A stretch of 61,328 nucleotides of DNA from Bacteroidales bacterium. GTDB lineage: Bacteria > Bacteroidota > Bacteroidia > Bacteroidales > UBA12170. Location of the stretch: assembly GCA_021158405.1 (NCBI GenBank), contig JAGGUP010000118.1, positions 1 to 61,328 of the forward strand, given 5' to 3'. Of the stretch, positions 45,927 through 53,836 are shown piece after piece. The notes below the pieces were generated by a model that saw nothing but the letters and a program-made list of their open reading frames with translations, did no database searches and was not told the DNA's origin. A program made the translations under genes and the position numbers. How positions within the stretch are numbered: the first letter of the stretch is position 1; each line of letters starts with the position of its first letter.

Positions 45927-46085
45927 CCTGAGTTCGTTAAAGCCCTATGGAAAAGCATCTAGCAGGCAATATTTTGAATAAAAAGCATCGGAAATAATCC
46001 ATTATTAATCAGCTTTATTATTCAAAATCTCATCCTTTATCATGCTTTCTGTAAGGCATCCCTTATACCGAACTCAGATTATTAA
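45924..46085. repeat. long imperfect inverted repeat (arms about 70 bases)
   Basis: The left arm starts AACCTGAGTTCG at 45926 and contains AAAGCATC and ATATTTTGAATAA. The right arm, read inverted from about 46083, starts AATCTGAGTTCGG and contains AAAGCATG and AGATTTTGAATAA in the same order. The element starts at the stop codon of the AraC-type gene. It has no coding capacity and looks like a MITE or IS relic. Confidence 0.6.
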
Positions 46086-46128
46086 TCAAAGTCATTCCTT
46101 CTATTCCTACCGTTTTTTGTATAAGAAT

Positions 46129-46175
46129 TACAAAATTATGTAATAGCTAATTAAACCTTCTGCTATAATTTTGTA
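46129..46175. promoter_or_regulatory. -7 box (46166-46173) within an 11-bp inverted repeat; possible operator
   Basis: TACAAAATTAT (46129-46139) is repeated in inverse as ATAATTTTGTA (46165-46175). The second copy contains TAATTTTG, a -7 element 20 bases before the ATG at 46193. The symmetrical copy would be a -7 box for the opposite strand. It probably drives the eight-gene operon, and the symmetry could bind a dimeric regulator. Confidence 0.5.
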
Positions 46176-46192
46176 TCAAACAAAAAAATAGC

Positions 46193-46456
46193 ATGATTAT
46201 TACAGAAGAAATAAAAATAAGTGATAACGGATTTGTTTTCAATTCGCGCACTGGAGATTCTTTTAACCTGAATCCATTTGGCTTAAATATCATAAAATTA
46301 ATTGCCGAAAAAAAAGAATTTGAACAAATTAAAGAAAAGGTTCTTGATGAATATGATATCAGCGATCTCACATTCGAGAAAGATTTTTATGAGTTTTGTG
46401 CTCTATTAAAACATCATCAAATTATACTGCAAGACAATCCTCTTGAATTCAAATAA
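46193..46456 (+). CDS. PqqD-family protein
   Basis: 87 residues with the PqqD/RiPP-recognition-element-like pattern: a beta-hairpin start (IKISDNGFVFNSRTGDSFNL), the NPFGLNIIKLIAEKKEFEQI helix, and a winged-helix-like C-terminal half (LDEYDISDLTFEKDFYEFCA, LLKHHQIIL). PqqD-type proteins bind leader peptides and present them to a modifying enzyme. It is first in a tight operon, 12 bases before an ATP-grasp gene. No PqqA, PqqE or radical-SAM gene is adjacent, so this is not PQQ synthesis. Confidence 0.8.
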   Translation: MIITEEIKISDNGFVFNSRTGDSFNLNPFGLNIIKLIAEKKEFEQIKEKVLDEYDISDLTFEKDFYEFCALLKHHQIILQDNPLEFK

Positions 46457-46468
46457 AATTTTTGAGCT

Positions 46469-47515
46469 ATGCAAAAAATGAAAATTACTATCGCAGTAAC
46501 TGGCCTTAATAATACAGATAACCCAGGTCCAGGAGTTCCTGTTATTCGATCACTCAAAGAATCTTCCGCTTTTGAACCCATAATTATTGGGCTTGTCTAC
46601 GAAAATCTTGAGCCCGGTATTTATATGGAAGATTTATGCGATAAAATCTTTCAAATCCCATATCCTTCTACTGGTTCTGAAGAATTACTTGAGCGAATTG
46701 AAGATATCCATCAAAGAGAAAAAATTGATGTCTTAATTCCCAATTTTGATGCTGAATTATTTTCATTTATGAAAAATGAAAAACGATTGCTCGAAAAAGG
46801 CATCCATACTTTCCTTCCCACACTCAAACAATTTCAGGAAAGAGATAAAGACAGACTCCCCGATTATGGGAAGAAGTACGGCATAAAAGTTCCGGGGAGC
46901 ATAAATATGGGGAGCATGAATCAAATTTCGGAAATTAAAGAGAAATTTGATTATCCCGTCATGGTAAAGGGTAAATTTTACGATGCTTATTTGGCCTACA
47001 ATCCAGAACAAGTAAAACAAGCCTTCAATAAAATATCATCCAAATGGGGTCTGCCAGTAATTGCTCAAGAATTTATTAAAGGTACAGAAGTGAATGTTGT
47101 AGCCCTTGGCGATGGCCAAGGAAATACGATTGCCGCTGTTCCCATGAGAAAACAATACATAACGGATAAAGGAAAAGCTTGGGGTGGAATAACGCTGTCA
47201 GACGAAAAAATGCTGAACCTCACACGACAGCTTATACGGAAAACAAAATGGAAAGGGGGCATGGAATTAGAAATGATAAAAACTATGCAAAACGAATACT
47301 ATCTAATTGAGATTAATCCCCGTATTCCGGCCTGGGTTTATTTGGCTGTAGGCGCCGGGCAAAACATCCCTGAAGCCCTGGTAAAACTGGCTTTAGAACA
47401 AGAAGTTGCTCCTATGGAAGATTATGAATCGGGTAAAATGTTTGTTCGTTATTCCTACGATATGATCGTCGACCTAGAAAAATTTGAAAAAATATCAATG
47501 AATAGAGAAATTTAA
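46469..47515 (+). CDS. ATP-grasp family ligase
   Basis: 348 residues. The N-terminal domain begins KITIAVTGLNNTDNPGPGVP, a glycine-rich Rossmann-like start similar to carbamoyl-phosphate synthase and carboxylate-amine ligases. The ATP-grasp fold follows: FDYPVMVKGKFYDAYLAY (ATP lysine), VIAQEFIKGTEVNVVALGDG and the Mg-binding YLIEINPRIPAWVYLA. It should join a carboxylate to an amine or thiol through an acyl phosphate. The partner substrate is unknown. It lies between a PqqD-like gene and a PLP-decarboxylase gene with gaps of 12 and 4 bases. Confidence 0.82.
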   Translation: MQKMKITIAVTGLNNTDNPGPGVPVIRSLKESSAFEPIIIGLVYENLEPGIYMEDLCDKIFQIPYPSTGSEELLERIEDIHQREKIDVLIPNFDAELFSFMKNEKRLLEKGIHTFLPTLKQFQERDKDRLPDYGKKYGIKVPGSINMGSMNQISEIKEKFDYPVMVKGKFYDAYLAYNPEQVKQAFNKISSKWGLPVIAQEFIKGTEVNVVALGDGQGNTIAAVPMRKQYITDKGKAWGGITLSDEKMLNLTRQLIRKTKWKGGMELEMIKTMQNEYYLIEINPRIPAWVYLAVGAGQNIPEALVKLALEQEVAPMEDYESGKMFVRYSYDMIVDLEKFEKISMNREI

Positions 47516-47519
47516 AGTT

Positions 47520-48860
47520 ATGGAAAAATTAATATATGAAAAGCCGGTCATAAGTAAGATCAACGCTGGAATGCCAAGCAAATTCGGATTACCTGTTAAA
47601 CAAAAAATTATTTCAGAGATAGATGGTCTGGCCATTTCCGATTTGATGGAGAAATTTGGATCACCCGTTTTTGTATTCTCCGAAAAAACCATTCGGGAAA
47701 CCTATTCGGAAGCCAAAAGAGCTTTTGAAACACGCTATCCCAAAGTACAATTTGCTTGGTCGTATAAAACCAATTACCTAGATGCCATTTGTAGTATTTT
47801 TCATGAAGAAGGTTCATGGGCCGAAGTTGTTTCGGGTTTCGAGTTTAACAAAGCTTTATCTCTAGGTGTAAACGGCTCTCAAATCTTATTCAACGGACCC
47901 GAAAAATCTGAAGCCGATCTTACCTTAGCCATCGAAAACAATGCCAGTATCCATATCGACCATTTTGATGAGCTCTATCTTCTAATTGAGACTGCACGTA
48001 AATTAAATAAAAAAGCCAGAGTCTCTATCCGTATCAATCTGGATGCCGGTATTTATCCCATCTGGGATCGTTTTGGATTCAATTATGAAAATGGCGAAGC
48101 ATGGAATGCAATCAATCGAATTATGCTTGCCGACAACCTGGAACTCATAGGCTTACATACGCATATTGGCACTTATATTATGGTTGGCTCTGCCTATGCT
48201 ATAGCCGCATCAAAACTTGCAAATCTCTATGTTGCCATTCATCGAAAGTTCGATTATTGGTTAAAATATATTGATTTAGGAGGAGGATTTGCTTCTAAGA
48301 ACACACTCAAAGGGGCTTATATGCCCGGCACAGAAACTTGTCCCTCCTTCGATGATTATGCAGAAGCCATCACCAATGCCTTAATCTCTTCGGAGATTCC
48401 ACACGAAAACCTACCTCTTCTTTTCCTTGAAACAGGAAGAGCAATGATAGACGATGCCGGTTATTTGTTAACTACAACTTTAGCCAATAAACGTTTGAAT
48501 AATGGAAAGAACTCTTTGGTAATCGATGCCGGAGTAAATTTATTATTCACATCCTTTTGGTATAATTTAGGTATTTTCCCTTCTAAAGAAACTTCTAGTT
48601 TCACGGAAGAAACTACCATTTATGGTCCATTGTGCATGAATATAGACGTCATTCGTGACACCATTGTATTCCCACAAATCAAAGTTGGTGATCAACTTGT
48701 TATTGAGCGTGTTGGAGCTTATAATGTAAGTCAATGGATGCAGTTTATAAATTACAGACCCAATGTTGTTTTAATCGATTTAGAAGGGAAAACGCACATC
48801 ATTCGCAAGCGTGAGAATCTGGAAACTTTTAAATCATTAGAATTTAATCCAAAGCTATAG
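47520..48860 (+). CDS. fold-type III PLP decarboxylase (LysA-like) with leader-like N-terminus
   Basis: 446 residues. The alanine-racemase-type barrel has PLP lysine K83 in AWSYKTNYLDA, H213 and H215 in GLHTHIGTY, a phosphate-binding GGG at 254-256, ETGR at 304-307 and a C-terminal C372-x3-D376 motif (YGPLCMNID), as in diaminopimelate and ornithine decarboxylases. The substrate loop is not that of a standard LysA. About 35 residues precede the fold and begin EKLIYEKPVISKINAGMPSK. Y6-x-x-P9 followed by a hydrophobic and G17 resembles leader motifs bound by RiPP recognition elements. Co-occurrence with PqqD makes this noteworthy, though it may be an ordinary extension. Confidence 0.82.
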   Translation: MEKLIYEKPVISKINAGMPSKFGLPVKQKIISEIDGLAISDLMEKFGSPVFVFSEKTIRETYSEAKRAFETRYPKVQFAWSYKTNYLDAICSIFHEEGSWAEVVSGFEFNKALSLGVNGSQILFNGPEKSEADLTLAIENNASIHIDHFDELYLLIETARKLNKKARVSIRINLDAGIYPIWDRFGFNYENGEAWNAINRIMLADNLELIGLHTHIGTYIMVGSAYAIAASKLANLYVAIHRKFDYWLKYIDLGGGFASKNTLKGAYMPGTETCPSFDDYAEAITNALISSEIPHENLPLLFLETGRAMIDDAGYLLTTTLANKRLNNGKNSLVIDAGVNLLFTSFWYNLGIFPSKETSSFTEETTIYGPLCMNIDVIRDTIVFPQIKVGDQLVIERVGAYNVSQWMQFINYRPNVVLIDLEGKTHIIRKRENLETFKSLEFNPKL

Positions 48861-48869
48861 TAAAACAAT

Positions 48870-51092
48870 ATGGGGGAAAATTTAAAAATAAAGATTCACG
48901 ATGTTATCTCTTCAATAATAAACAGCTATTCTCAAGTCTTTTTTTCCAAAGATAAAGTCTTGGCTATCTTGTTAGTCATTATTAGTTTCTTTGATTTTGG
49001 AGCGGGTATTGGAGGTTTAATTGCTGTTATTATTGCCAATCTTCTGGCTTATTATTTAGGCTATAATTCCTATCTTTTAAAATCGGGACTGTATGGATTT
49101 AACAGTCTTTTGGTAGGCTTAGGAATTGGATTGATTTATCAACCCTCTATAGAATTATACGTACTCATTGCGATTGCAGCGGTAAGTACTTTTTTCCTGA
49201 CCATTGTTTTTCAGGGTGTCTTAGGGAAATATGGTTTACCCTTTTTAAGTGTTCCTTTCTTATTGAGTATTTGGATAGTGAGTCTGGCGGGCAGCCAATT
49301 AACCGCATTAAACATCAGCGAAAGAGGTATCTATACTTATAATGAGCTTTATGCCTTAGGTGGAAATAATCTCATAAACCTATACAATTGGCTCGATTCA
49401 TTTATCAGTTCATCTTTTCTTCGTACTTATTTTTATTCGCTGGGGGCTATCTTCTTTCAGAAAGGACTCTTGGCTGGAATAATCATTTCACTCGGATTAC
49501 TCATCTACTCCAGAATAACCTTTGTACTTTCCTTTTTGGGTTTTACGGTAGCTTATTTGTTTTATGCACTTGTTGGCATTGGCTTCGACTCCCTCAGTTA
49601 CACCTTTATAGGATTCAATTATATCTTAACAGCTATTGCTTTAGGAGGTTATTATTTAATCCCGGGAAAAGTGAGCTATTTGTGGATTATTCTGCTTTTA
49701 CCCACTGTGGTTTTAATTACCATAAGTACACAACAAGTCTTTCTTTTATTGAATATTTCTCCCTATTCGCTTCCTTTTAACATCGTGGTATTAAGCTTTC
49801 TTTACGCTTTAAAATTAAGAGAAAAGAGACCAAATAAACTTATTGAAACACCAGTACAATTGGGAAACCCGGAAAAAAATCTTTATCTGCAATCAGGTAA
49901 TTTAAAGCGTTTTCCTGTCAACTTTCCTGTTTCAGCTTCACTACCTTTTTATGGCGAGTGGAAAGTAAGTCAGGCACAAGATGGTAAAATAACCCATCAA
50001 GGAGCATGGCGACATGCCTGGGATTTTATTATCACCGATAAAAACGATAAACAATATAAAGGCCAGGGAGATTATCCCAAAGATTATTTTTGTTTTGGAA
50101 AAGCGATAGTGGCACCTTACGAAGGAAAAGTAATCGAAGTCATTGATTCCATTCCCGACAATACTATTGGAGATATAAACACCAAAAATAATTGGGGAAA
50201 TACGGTAATTATCGAACATTTTTCCAATATTTACACACAATTGAGTCATTTAAAATACCATTCCATTGAAGTAAAACAAGGAGATTATGTAAAACAAGGT
50301 CAATCTCTGGGAAAATGCGGAAACTCTGGACGTTCGCCCTACCCTCATTTACATTTTCAATTCCAAAGCACACCTTTTATTGGTTCTCCAACTTTGGAAT
50401 ATCCAATCGGAAATTACCTTTTGAAAACAGACAAAATCGCTCTCAAAACCTTTTCGTTTCCAGAAAATAATCAACATCTTGTCAATCCAACGATAAACGA
50501 TTTATTGGCCAAGGCATTGCATTTTATTCCCGGCCAAAGGATTAGCGGTAACATCAGAATTGAATCTATAGAAAAAAAAGAAATCCTGCATAAAAGTGAT
50601 TTTCATTGGGAAGTCAATACCGACGTTTACAATACGACTTACATCTCCAGTAAAGAGGATAAATCGCTAGCCTATCTTTATAACGACGGGAAACTACACT
50701 ATTTTACAAATTTTACCGGTAAGAAAGAAAGTCCACTGTATTGGTTTTTCCTAGCCTTATTCAAAATCCCTCTTGGATTTCTTCCTCAAAGTACAATTCA
50801 GGATCAGATTCCTGCCAATTTACTCTTTAAAGGCCCCATAAAACTACTTCAGGATTTTATTGCGCCTCTTTATCTTTTCTTAAAAGTAGACTATCATTTA
50901 GAAATAAAAAATACCGGCGATATACTCTCGGCTGATGATATAAAAATGCATTCGGTTCTCAAGAAGAAAATTGCAGGAAAAGAAAGTTCGAAATACAATT
51001 TCAGCCTCAATATTGGGCAAGAAGGCTCTTTTGAAATCGAAATAATCCATAAAGACATCAAAATACAACTGTTATGTGGAAACGCTATCTAA
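48870..51092 (+). CDS. urea transporter-like membrane domain fused to M23 peptidase domain
   Basis: 740 residues. Residues about 20-310 hold about ten hydrophobic helices with SLC14-type urea-transporter features (FDFGAGIGGLIAVIIANLLA, GLYGFNSLLVGLGIG, and a second half beginning GLLAGIIISLGLLIYSR). Residues about 350-510 are M23/LytM-like: WRHAWDF (H382, D385), VIIEHFSNIYTQLSHLKYHS, GDYVKQGQSLGKCGNSGRSP and H493-L-H495. The C-terminal 230 residues are beta-rich and unassigned. The peptidase part should face the periplasm if active. The last 19 bases overlap the next gene. Confidence 0.82.
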   Translation: MGENLKIKIHDVISSIINSYSQVFFSKDKVLAILLVIISFFDFGAGIGGLIAVIIANLLAYYLGYNSYLLKSGLYGFNSLLVGLGIGLIYQPSIELYVLIAIAAVSTFFLTIVFQGVLGKYGLPFLSVPFLLSIWIVSLAGSQLTALNISERGIYTYNELYALGGNNLINLYNWLDSFISSSFLRTYFYSLGAIFFQKGLLAGIIISLGLLIYSRITFVLSFLGFTVAYLFYALVGIGFDSLSYTFIGFNYILTAIALGGYYLIPGKVSYLWIILLLPTVVLITISTQQVFLLLNISPYSLPFNIVVLSFLYALKLREKRPNKLIETPVQLGNPEKNLYLQSGNLKRFPVNFPVSASLPFYGEWKVSQAQDGKITHQGAWRHAWDFIITDKNDKQYKGQGDYPKDYFCFGKAIVAPYEGKVIEVIDSIPDNTIGDINTKNNWGNTVIIEHFSNIYTQLSHLKYHSIEVKQGDYVKQGQSLGKCGNSGRSPYPHLHFQFQSTPFIGSPTLEYPIGNYLLKTDKIALKTFSFPENNQHLVNPTINDLLAKALHFIPGQRISGNIRIESIEKKEILHKSDFHWEVNTDVYNTTYISSKEDKSLAYLYNDGKLHYFTNFTGKKESPLYWFFLALFKIPLGFLPQSTIQDQIPANLLFKGPIKLLQDFIAPLYLFLKVDYHLEIKNTGDILSADDIKMHSVLKKKIAGKESSKYNFSLNIGQEGSFEIEIIHKDIKIQLLCGNAI

Positions 51093-52411
51093 TTCTCAAT
51101 TTAATACTGATTTTTGCATCTGGTGTGTTTGCTCAAAACAAACTGAATTACACCCAGATAGAAACAAAATCCTATGCGCTTTATCAAGCCAAAAATTGGA
51201 AAGAATTAATCCGGTTTTCATCGAAAGCACGAAAACAAGGAGTCGATTTCTTCTATTTACAAGCCCGTACCGGAATTGCACTTTATAATCTTGAGAAATA
51301 CCGCCAAGCGGATAAATGGTTTTTAAAAGCTTATGAAGCAGATCAGTCTTTCGATTGGTTGCAAGAATACCTTTATTATAGTTTATTTTTTAGCGCACGC
51401 TATACTGAAGCTTCAAAATATGCCGCTCTTTTTCCGAGAGCAATGCAAAAGAAACTAAATTATTCAGCCTCGGGTGTTCTACGTGTATCCTATGAAACCG
51501 GTTTTAGTTTTAATCCTGACTTCGAAGAATTAAAGAACCGTCAATTCAAAGATGAAATCAATTTAGGCAGTGATTACGGAGAAGGTTATTTCTTGAAAAA
51601 CTACAACTTTCATTCTTTTACACTCAGTCATCGGCTATCGCCTAAAGTGGTCTTAAATCATAATCTGACTTACATCAGTGTGAATAGAGAAACTCTTGTC
51701 GATTGGGAAGGTGACCACAGCAATTACCCAACAAAAGTGCATCAATACCAATACTATATCAATCCGGTATTAAGTTTAGGGAAGAAATTAAATGTTTCCT
51801 CTGCCTTGAATATTATTTTTGGAAATAATGAAGTGTATACAGGCTGGAAACCAAGTGAAACAACAAAATCGTATAGCCTAACAAAATCCAATTATAGCAA
51901 CATTGTTTTCGCCACTTCTGTTTGGTCTGATTTTGGGAATTTTTCTCCCGGTTTTGAAATCGATGCCGCTTCGGTAAATTCATCTCGATTTATTCAACTA
52001 TCGTCATGGCTAACACTGTATCCACTCTCCAACACCAAGTTTTATTTTACACCCAAAGTTTATTTTAAATCCGGTACCGATGATCAAACCGCAGGATGGA
52101 CTGCTTTTAGTTTTTCAGGAGAGGCACAGTTAGGATCCATTCATCTCACCGGAGAATATTTGTTTGGAAATATGAACAATTTTATAGGAGCAAACGGCTA
52201 TATCGTCAATAATTTTCTGGGCAAATCGGATCATAAATTAACGGCAAGTCTGTTTTTTCCCATTGGAAAGAATCATATTCTTTTTATGCGTTATTTAAAT
52301 CAAAATATCAACGAAGATTATCGGGTTTATGTTAATACGGAAATTTCTAACACTCTAGAATACAATTATACAAAACAAACATTAACAATTGGAATAACAT
52401 GGAATTTATAA
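51074..52411 (+). CDS. YaiO-like outer-membrane beta-barrel with N-terminal TPR
   Basis: 445 residues. A signal peptide (about 1-20, LIFASGVFAQ) is followed by TPR-like helices (about 28-130: YALYQAKNWKELIRFSSKAR, GIALYNLEKYRQADKWFLKA). From about 140 to the end are alternating strands of a barrel (HSFTLSHRLSPKVVLNHNLT, FSFSGEAQLGSIHLTGEYLF) ending QTLTIGITWNL with a terminal aromatic-hydrophobic pattern. It resembles the YaiO family of barrel proteins. The role is unknown. It overlaps its neighbours on both sides (19 and 13 bases). Confidence 0.75.
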   Translation: MWKRYLILNLILIFASGVFAQNKLNYTQIETKSYALYQAKNWKELIRFSSKARKQGVDFFYLQARTGIALYNLEKYRQADKWFLKAYEADQSFDWLQEYLYYSLFFSARYTEASKYAALFPRAMQKKLNYSASGVLRVSYETGFSFNPDFEELKNRQFKDEINLGSDYGEGYFLKNYNFHSFTLSHRLSPKVVLNHNLTYISVNRETLVDWEGDHSNYPTKVHQYQYYINPVLSLGKKLNVSSALNIIFGNNEVYTGWKPSETTKSYSLTKSNYSNIVFATSVWSDFGNFSPGFEIDAASVNSSRFIQLSSWLTLYPLSNTKFYFTPKVYFKSGTDDQTAGWTAFSFSGEAQLGSIHLTGEYLFGNMNNFIGANGYIVNNFLGKSDHKLTASLFFPIGKNHILFMRYLNQNINEDYRVYVNTEISNTLEYNYTKQTLTIGITWNL

Positions 52412-53022
52412 GAAAATTTATCGGTATCATTGCTCTAATACTCATGGCAAATATCAGTTTCTCACAAAGCAATCAAGCCGCCTTGGAATCTGCTTTTACA
52501 AAAAGCTATGTTGCCGAGAAAAACGGTGATTTCTCACCTGCAATGGATGCCTTAAAAAAAGTATACGACGAATCATCTTACGAATTAAACTTACGACTGG
52601 GTTGGCTCAACTACAATGCCGGTTTATTTGATGAAGCCATTATATTTTATAGCAATTCGCTGAAGCTAAAACCCTATTCAGAAGAGGCTCGCTTTGGTTT
52701 AATTCTTCCTTTGTCGGCCTTAGGAAAATGGGATAAGGTCATTAAAACATATAACAATATTTTGGAACTCAGTCCAAACAATTCCGTAGCATTGTACCGT
52801 CTTGGGCTAGTATACTATGGTCGTAAGGATTATAACAAAGCCTATGCTCTTTTCAATAAAGTAGTAGATTTATACCCCTTTGGCTATGATGGTTTATTAA
52901 TGTTAGGCTGGACATCTTATTTCTTGGGAAACAATAATCAGGCAAAGGTGCTTTTCAATAAAGTGAACCTATACAATCCCGGCGATAAGTCAGCAAACGA
53001 AGGTCTTAATTTAATCAAATAA
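52399..53022 (+). CDS. exported TPR-repeat protein
   Basis: 207 residues with a signal peptide (about 1-22, MANISFSQ) and about five TPR units from residue 28: YVAEKNGDFSPAMDALKKVY, LGWLNYNAGLFDEAIIFYSN, GLVYYGRKDYNKAYALFNKV, LGWTSYFLGNNNQAKVLFNK. It probably scaffolds periplasmic interactions. Its start overlaps the barrel gene by 13 bases, and its repeats resemble the barrel's TPR half, suggesting the pair acts together. Confidence 0.8.
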   Translation: MEFIRKFIGIIALILMANISFSQSNQAALESAFTKSYVAEKNGDFSPAMDALKKVYDESSYELNLRLGWLNYNAGLFDEAIIFYSNSLKLKPYSEEARFGLILPLSALGKWDKVIKTYNNILELSPNNSVALYRLGLVYYGRKDYNKAYALFNKVVDLYPFGYDGLLMLGWTSYFLGNNNQAKVLFNKVNLYNPGDKSANEGLNLIK

Positions 53023-53030
53023 AAAAAGCT

Positions 53031-53828
53031 ATGAAACGGATTATTTTATCAGGTTGGTTTATTTTTTTAGTAACTGTTCTTTATGGTCAAATTACGCTCC
53101 AAAAAACCTACGACTATTCTGCTTCGGTGGTGAAGCTCGAAACGCTTGGCTATAAATATTATCTGATGGATGTTCCGAATAGCCAGTGCAGGATATACAA
53201 CATGGATCATTCCATATTTAAAACGATAAATTGCGATGTTCCAAACGGATATTACCTTTCTGATATCAAGTATATTTCGGAAAACCTGTTTAATACAGAC
53301 TCTAAAATTGAATTAGCCTACACTTATTACAAATATATAGAAACTACAACTTCATATTATTACATCTATGGTTCTCGAATAACTAACGAAAGCGGCACTA
53401 CAATTCTATCAATTGATAATGCTCAATATATTTATGTCAATCAAACAGATGTGAATGAGTTTAAATTGTTTGCATATTGTTTAGATTATTCTGTTTTCCC
53501 TGAAAGTGTTTGGACCAATATTTACAGTCTACCTGGCTCTTTAGTTTCAGCAATTGATTTCTCCGATAACAAACCAAACCTTTCTTTAAATGCTTATCCA
53601 AATCCCACCAATAAATCCGTTAGGGTTGAATATAAACTTCCGGCTGACGTAAAAAATGCCAGCTTATATCTTATTGATTCGAATGGAAGAGAGGTTAGGA
53701 ACTTTTTAGTTGATGGGCATTCTAATTTTCTGGCACTCAATGTCGATAACCTTTCAAAAGGAGTTTACTTCTATTTTATTGAATACGAAAGCCTTCGCTC
53801 AGAATCGAAGAAGATTATTGTTCAATAA
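53031..53828 (+). CDS. small T9SS-secreted protein of unknown function
   Basis: 265 residues. A signal peptide (about 1-20, TVLYGQ) is followed by a Tyr-rich beta domain (about 22-175, with TYDYSASVVKLETLGYKYYL and YYIYGSRITNESG) that I do not recognise. A T9SS type A sorting domain follows (LNAYPNPTNKSVRVEYKLP to YFYFIEYESLRSESKKIIVQ). It is the exported member of the operon, 8 bases after the TPR gene and 8 before the next. Candidate surface product or scaffold. Confidence 0.75.
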   Translation: MKRIILSGWFIFLVTVLYGQITLQKTYDYSASVVKLETLGYKYYLMDVPNSQCRIYNMDHSIFKTINCDVPNGYYLSDIKYISENLFNTDSKIELAYTYYKYIETTTSYYYIYGSRITNESGTTILSIDNAQYIYVNQTDVNEFKLFAYCLDYSVFPESVWTNIYSLPGSLVSAIDFSDNKPNLSLNAYPNPTNKSVRVEYKLPADVKNASLYLIDSNGREVRNFLVDGHSNFLALNVDNLSKGVYFYFIEYESLRSESKKIIVQ

Positions 53829-53836
53829 CTTAAATT

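Noticed and set aside
46193-48860. PQQ biosynthesis cluster
   Set aside because: Only the PqqD-like protein is present; PqqA, B, C and E are absent and the neighbours are an ATP-grasp ligase and a PLP decarboxylase.
49388-49780. Plus-strand 130-codon ORF within the urea-transporter gene
   Set aside because: Shadow frame inside a long membrane-protein gene, with no family character of its own.
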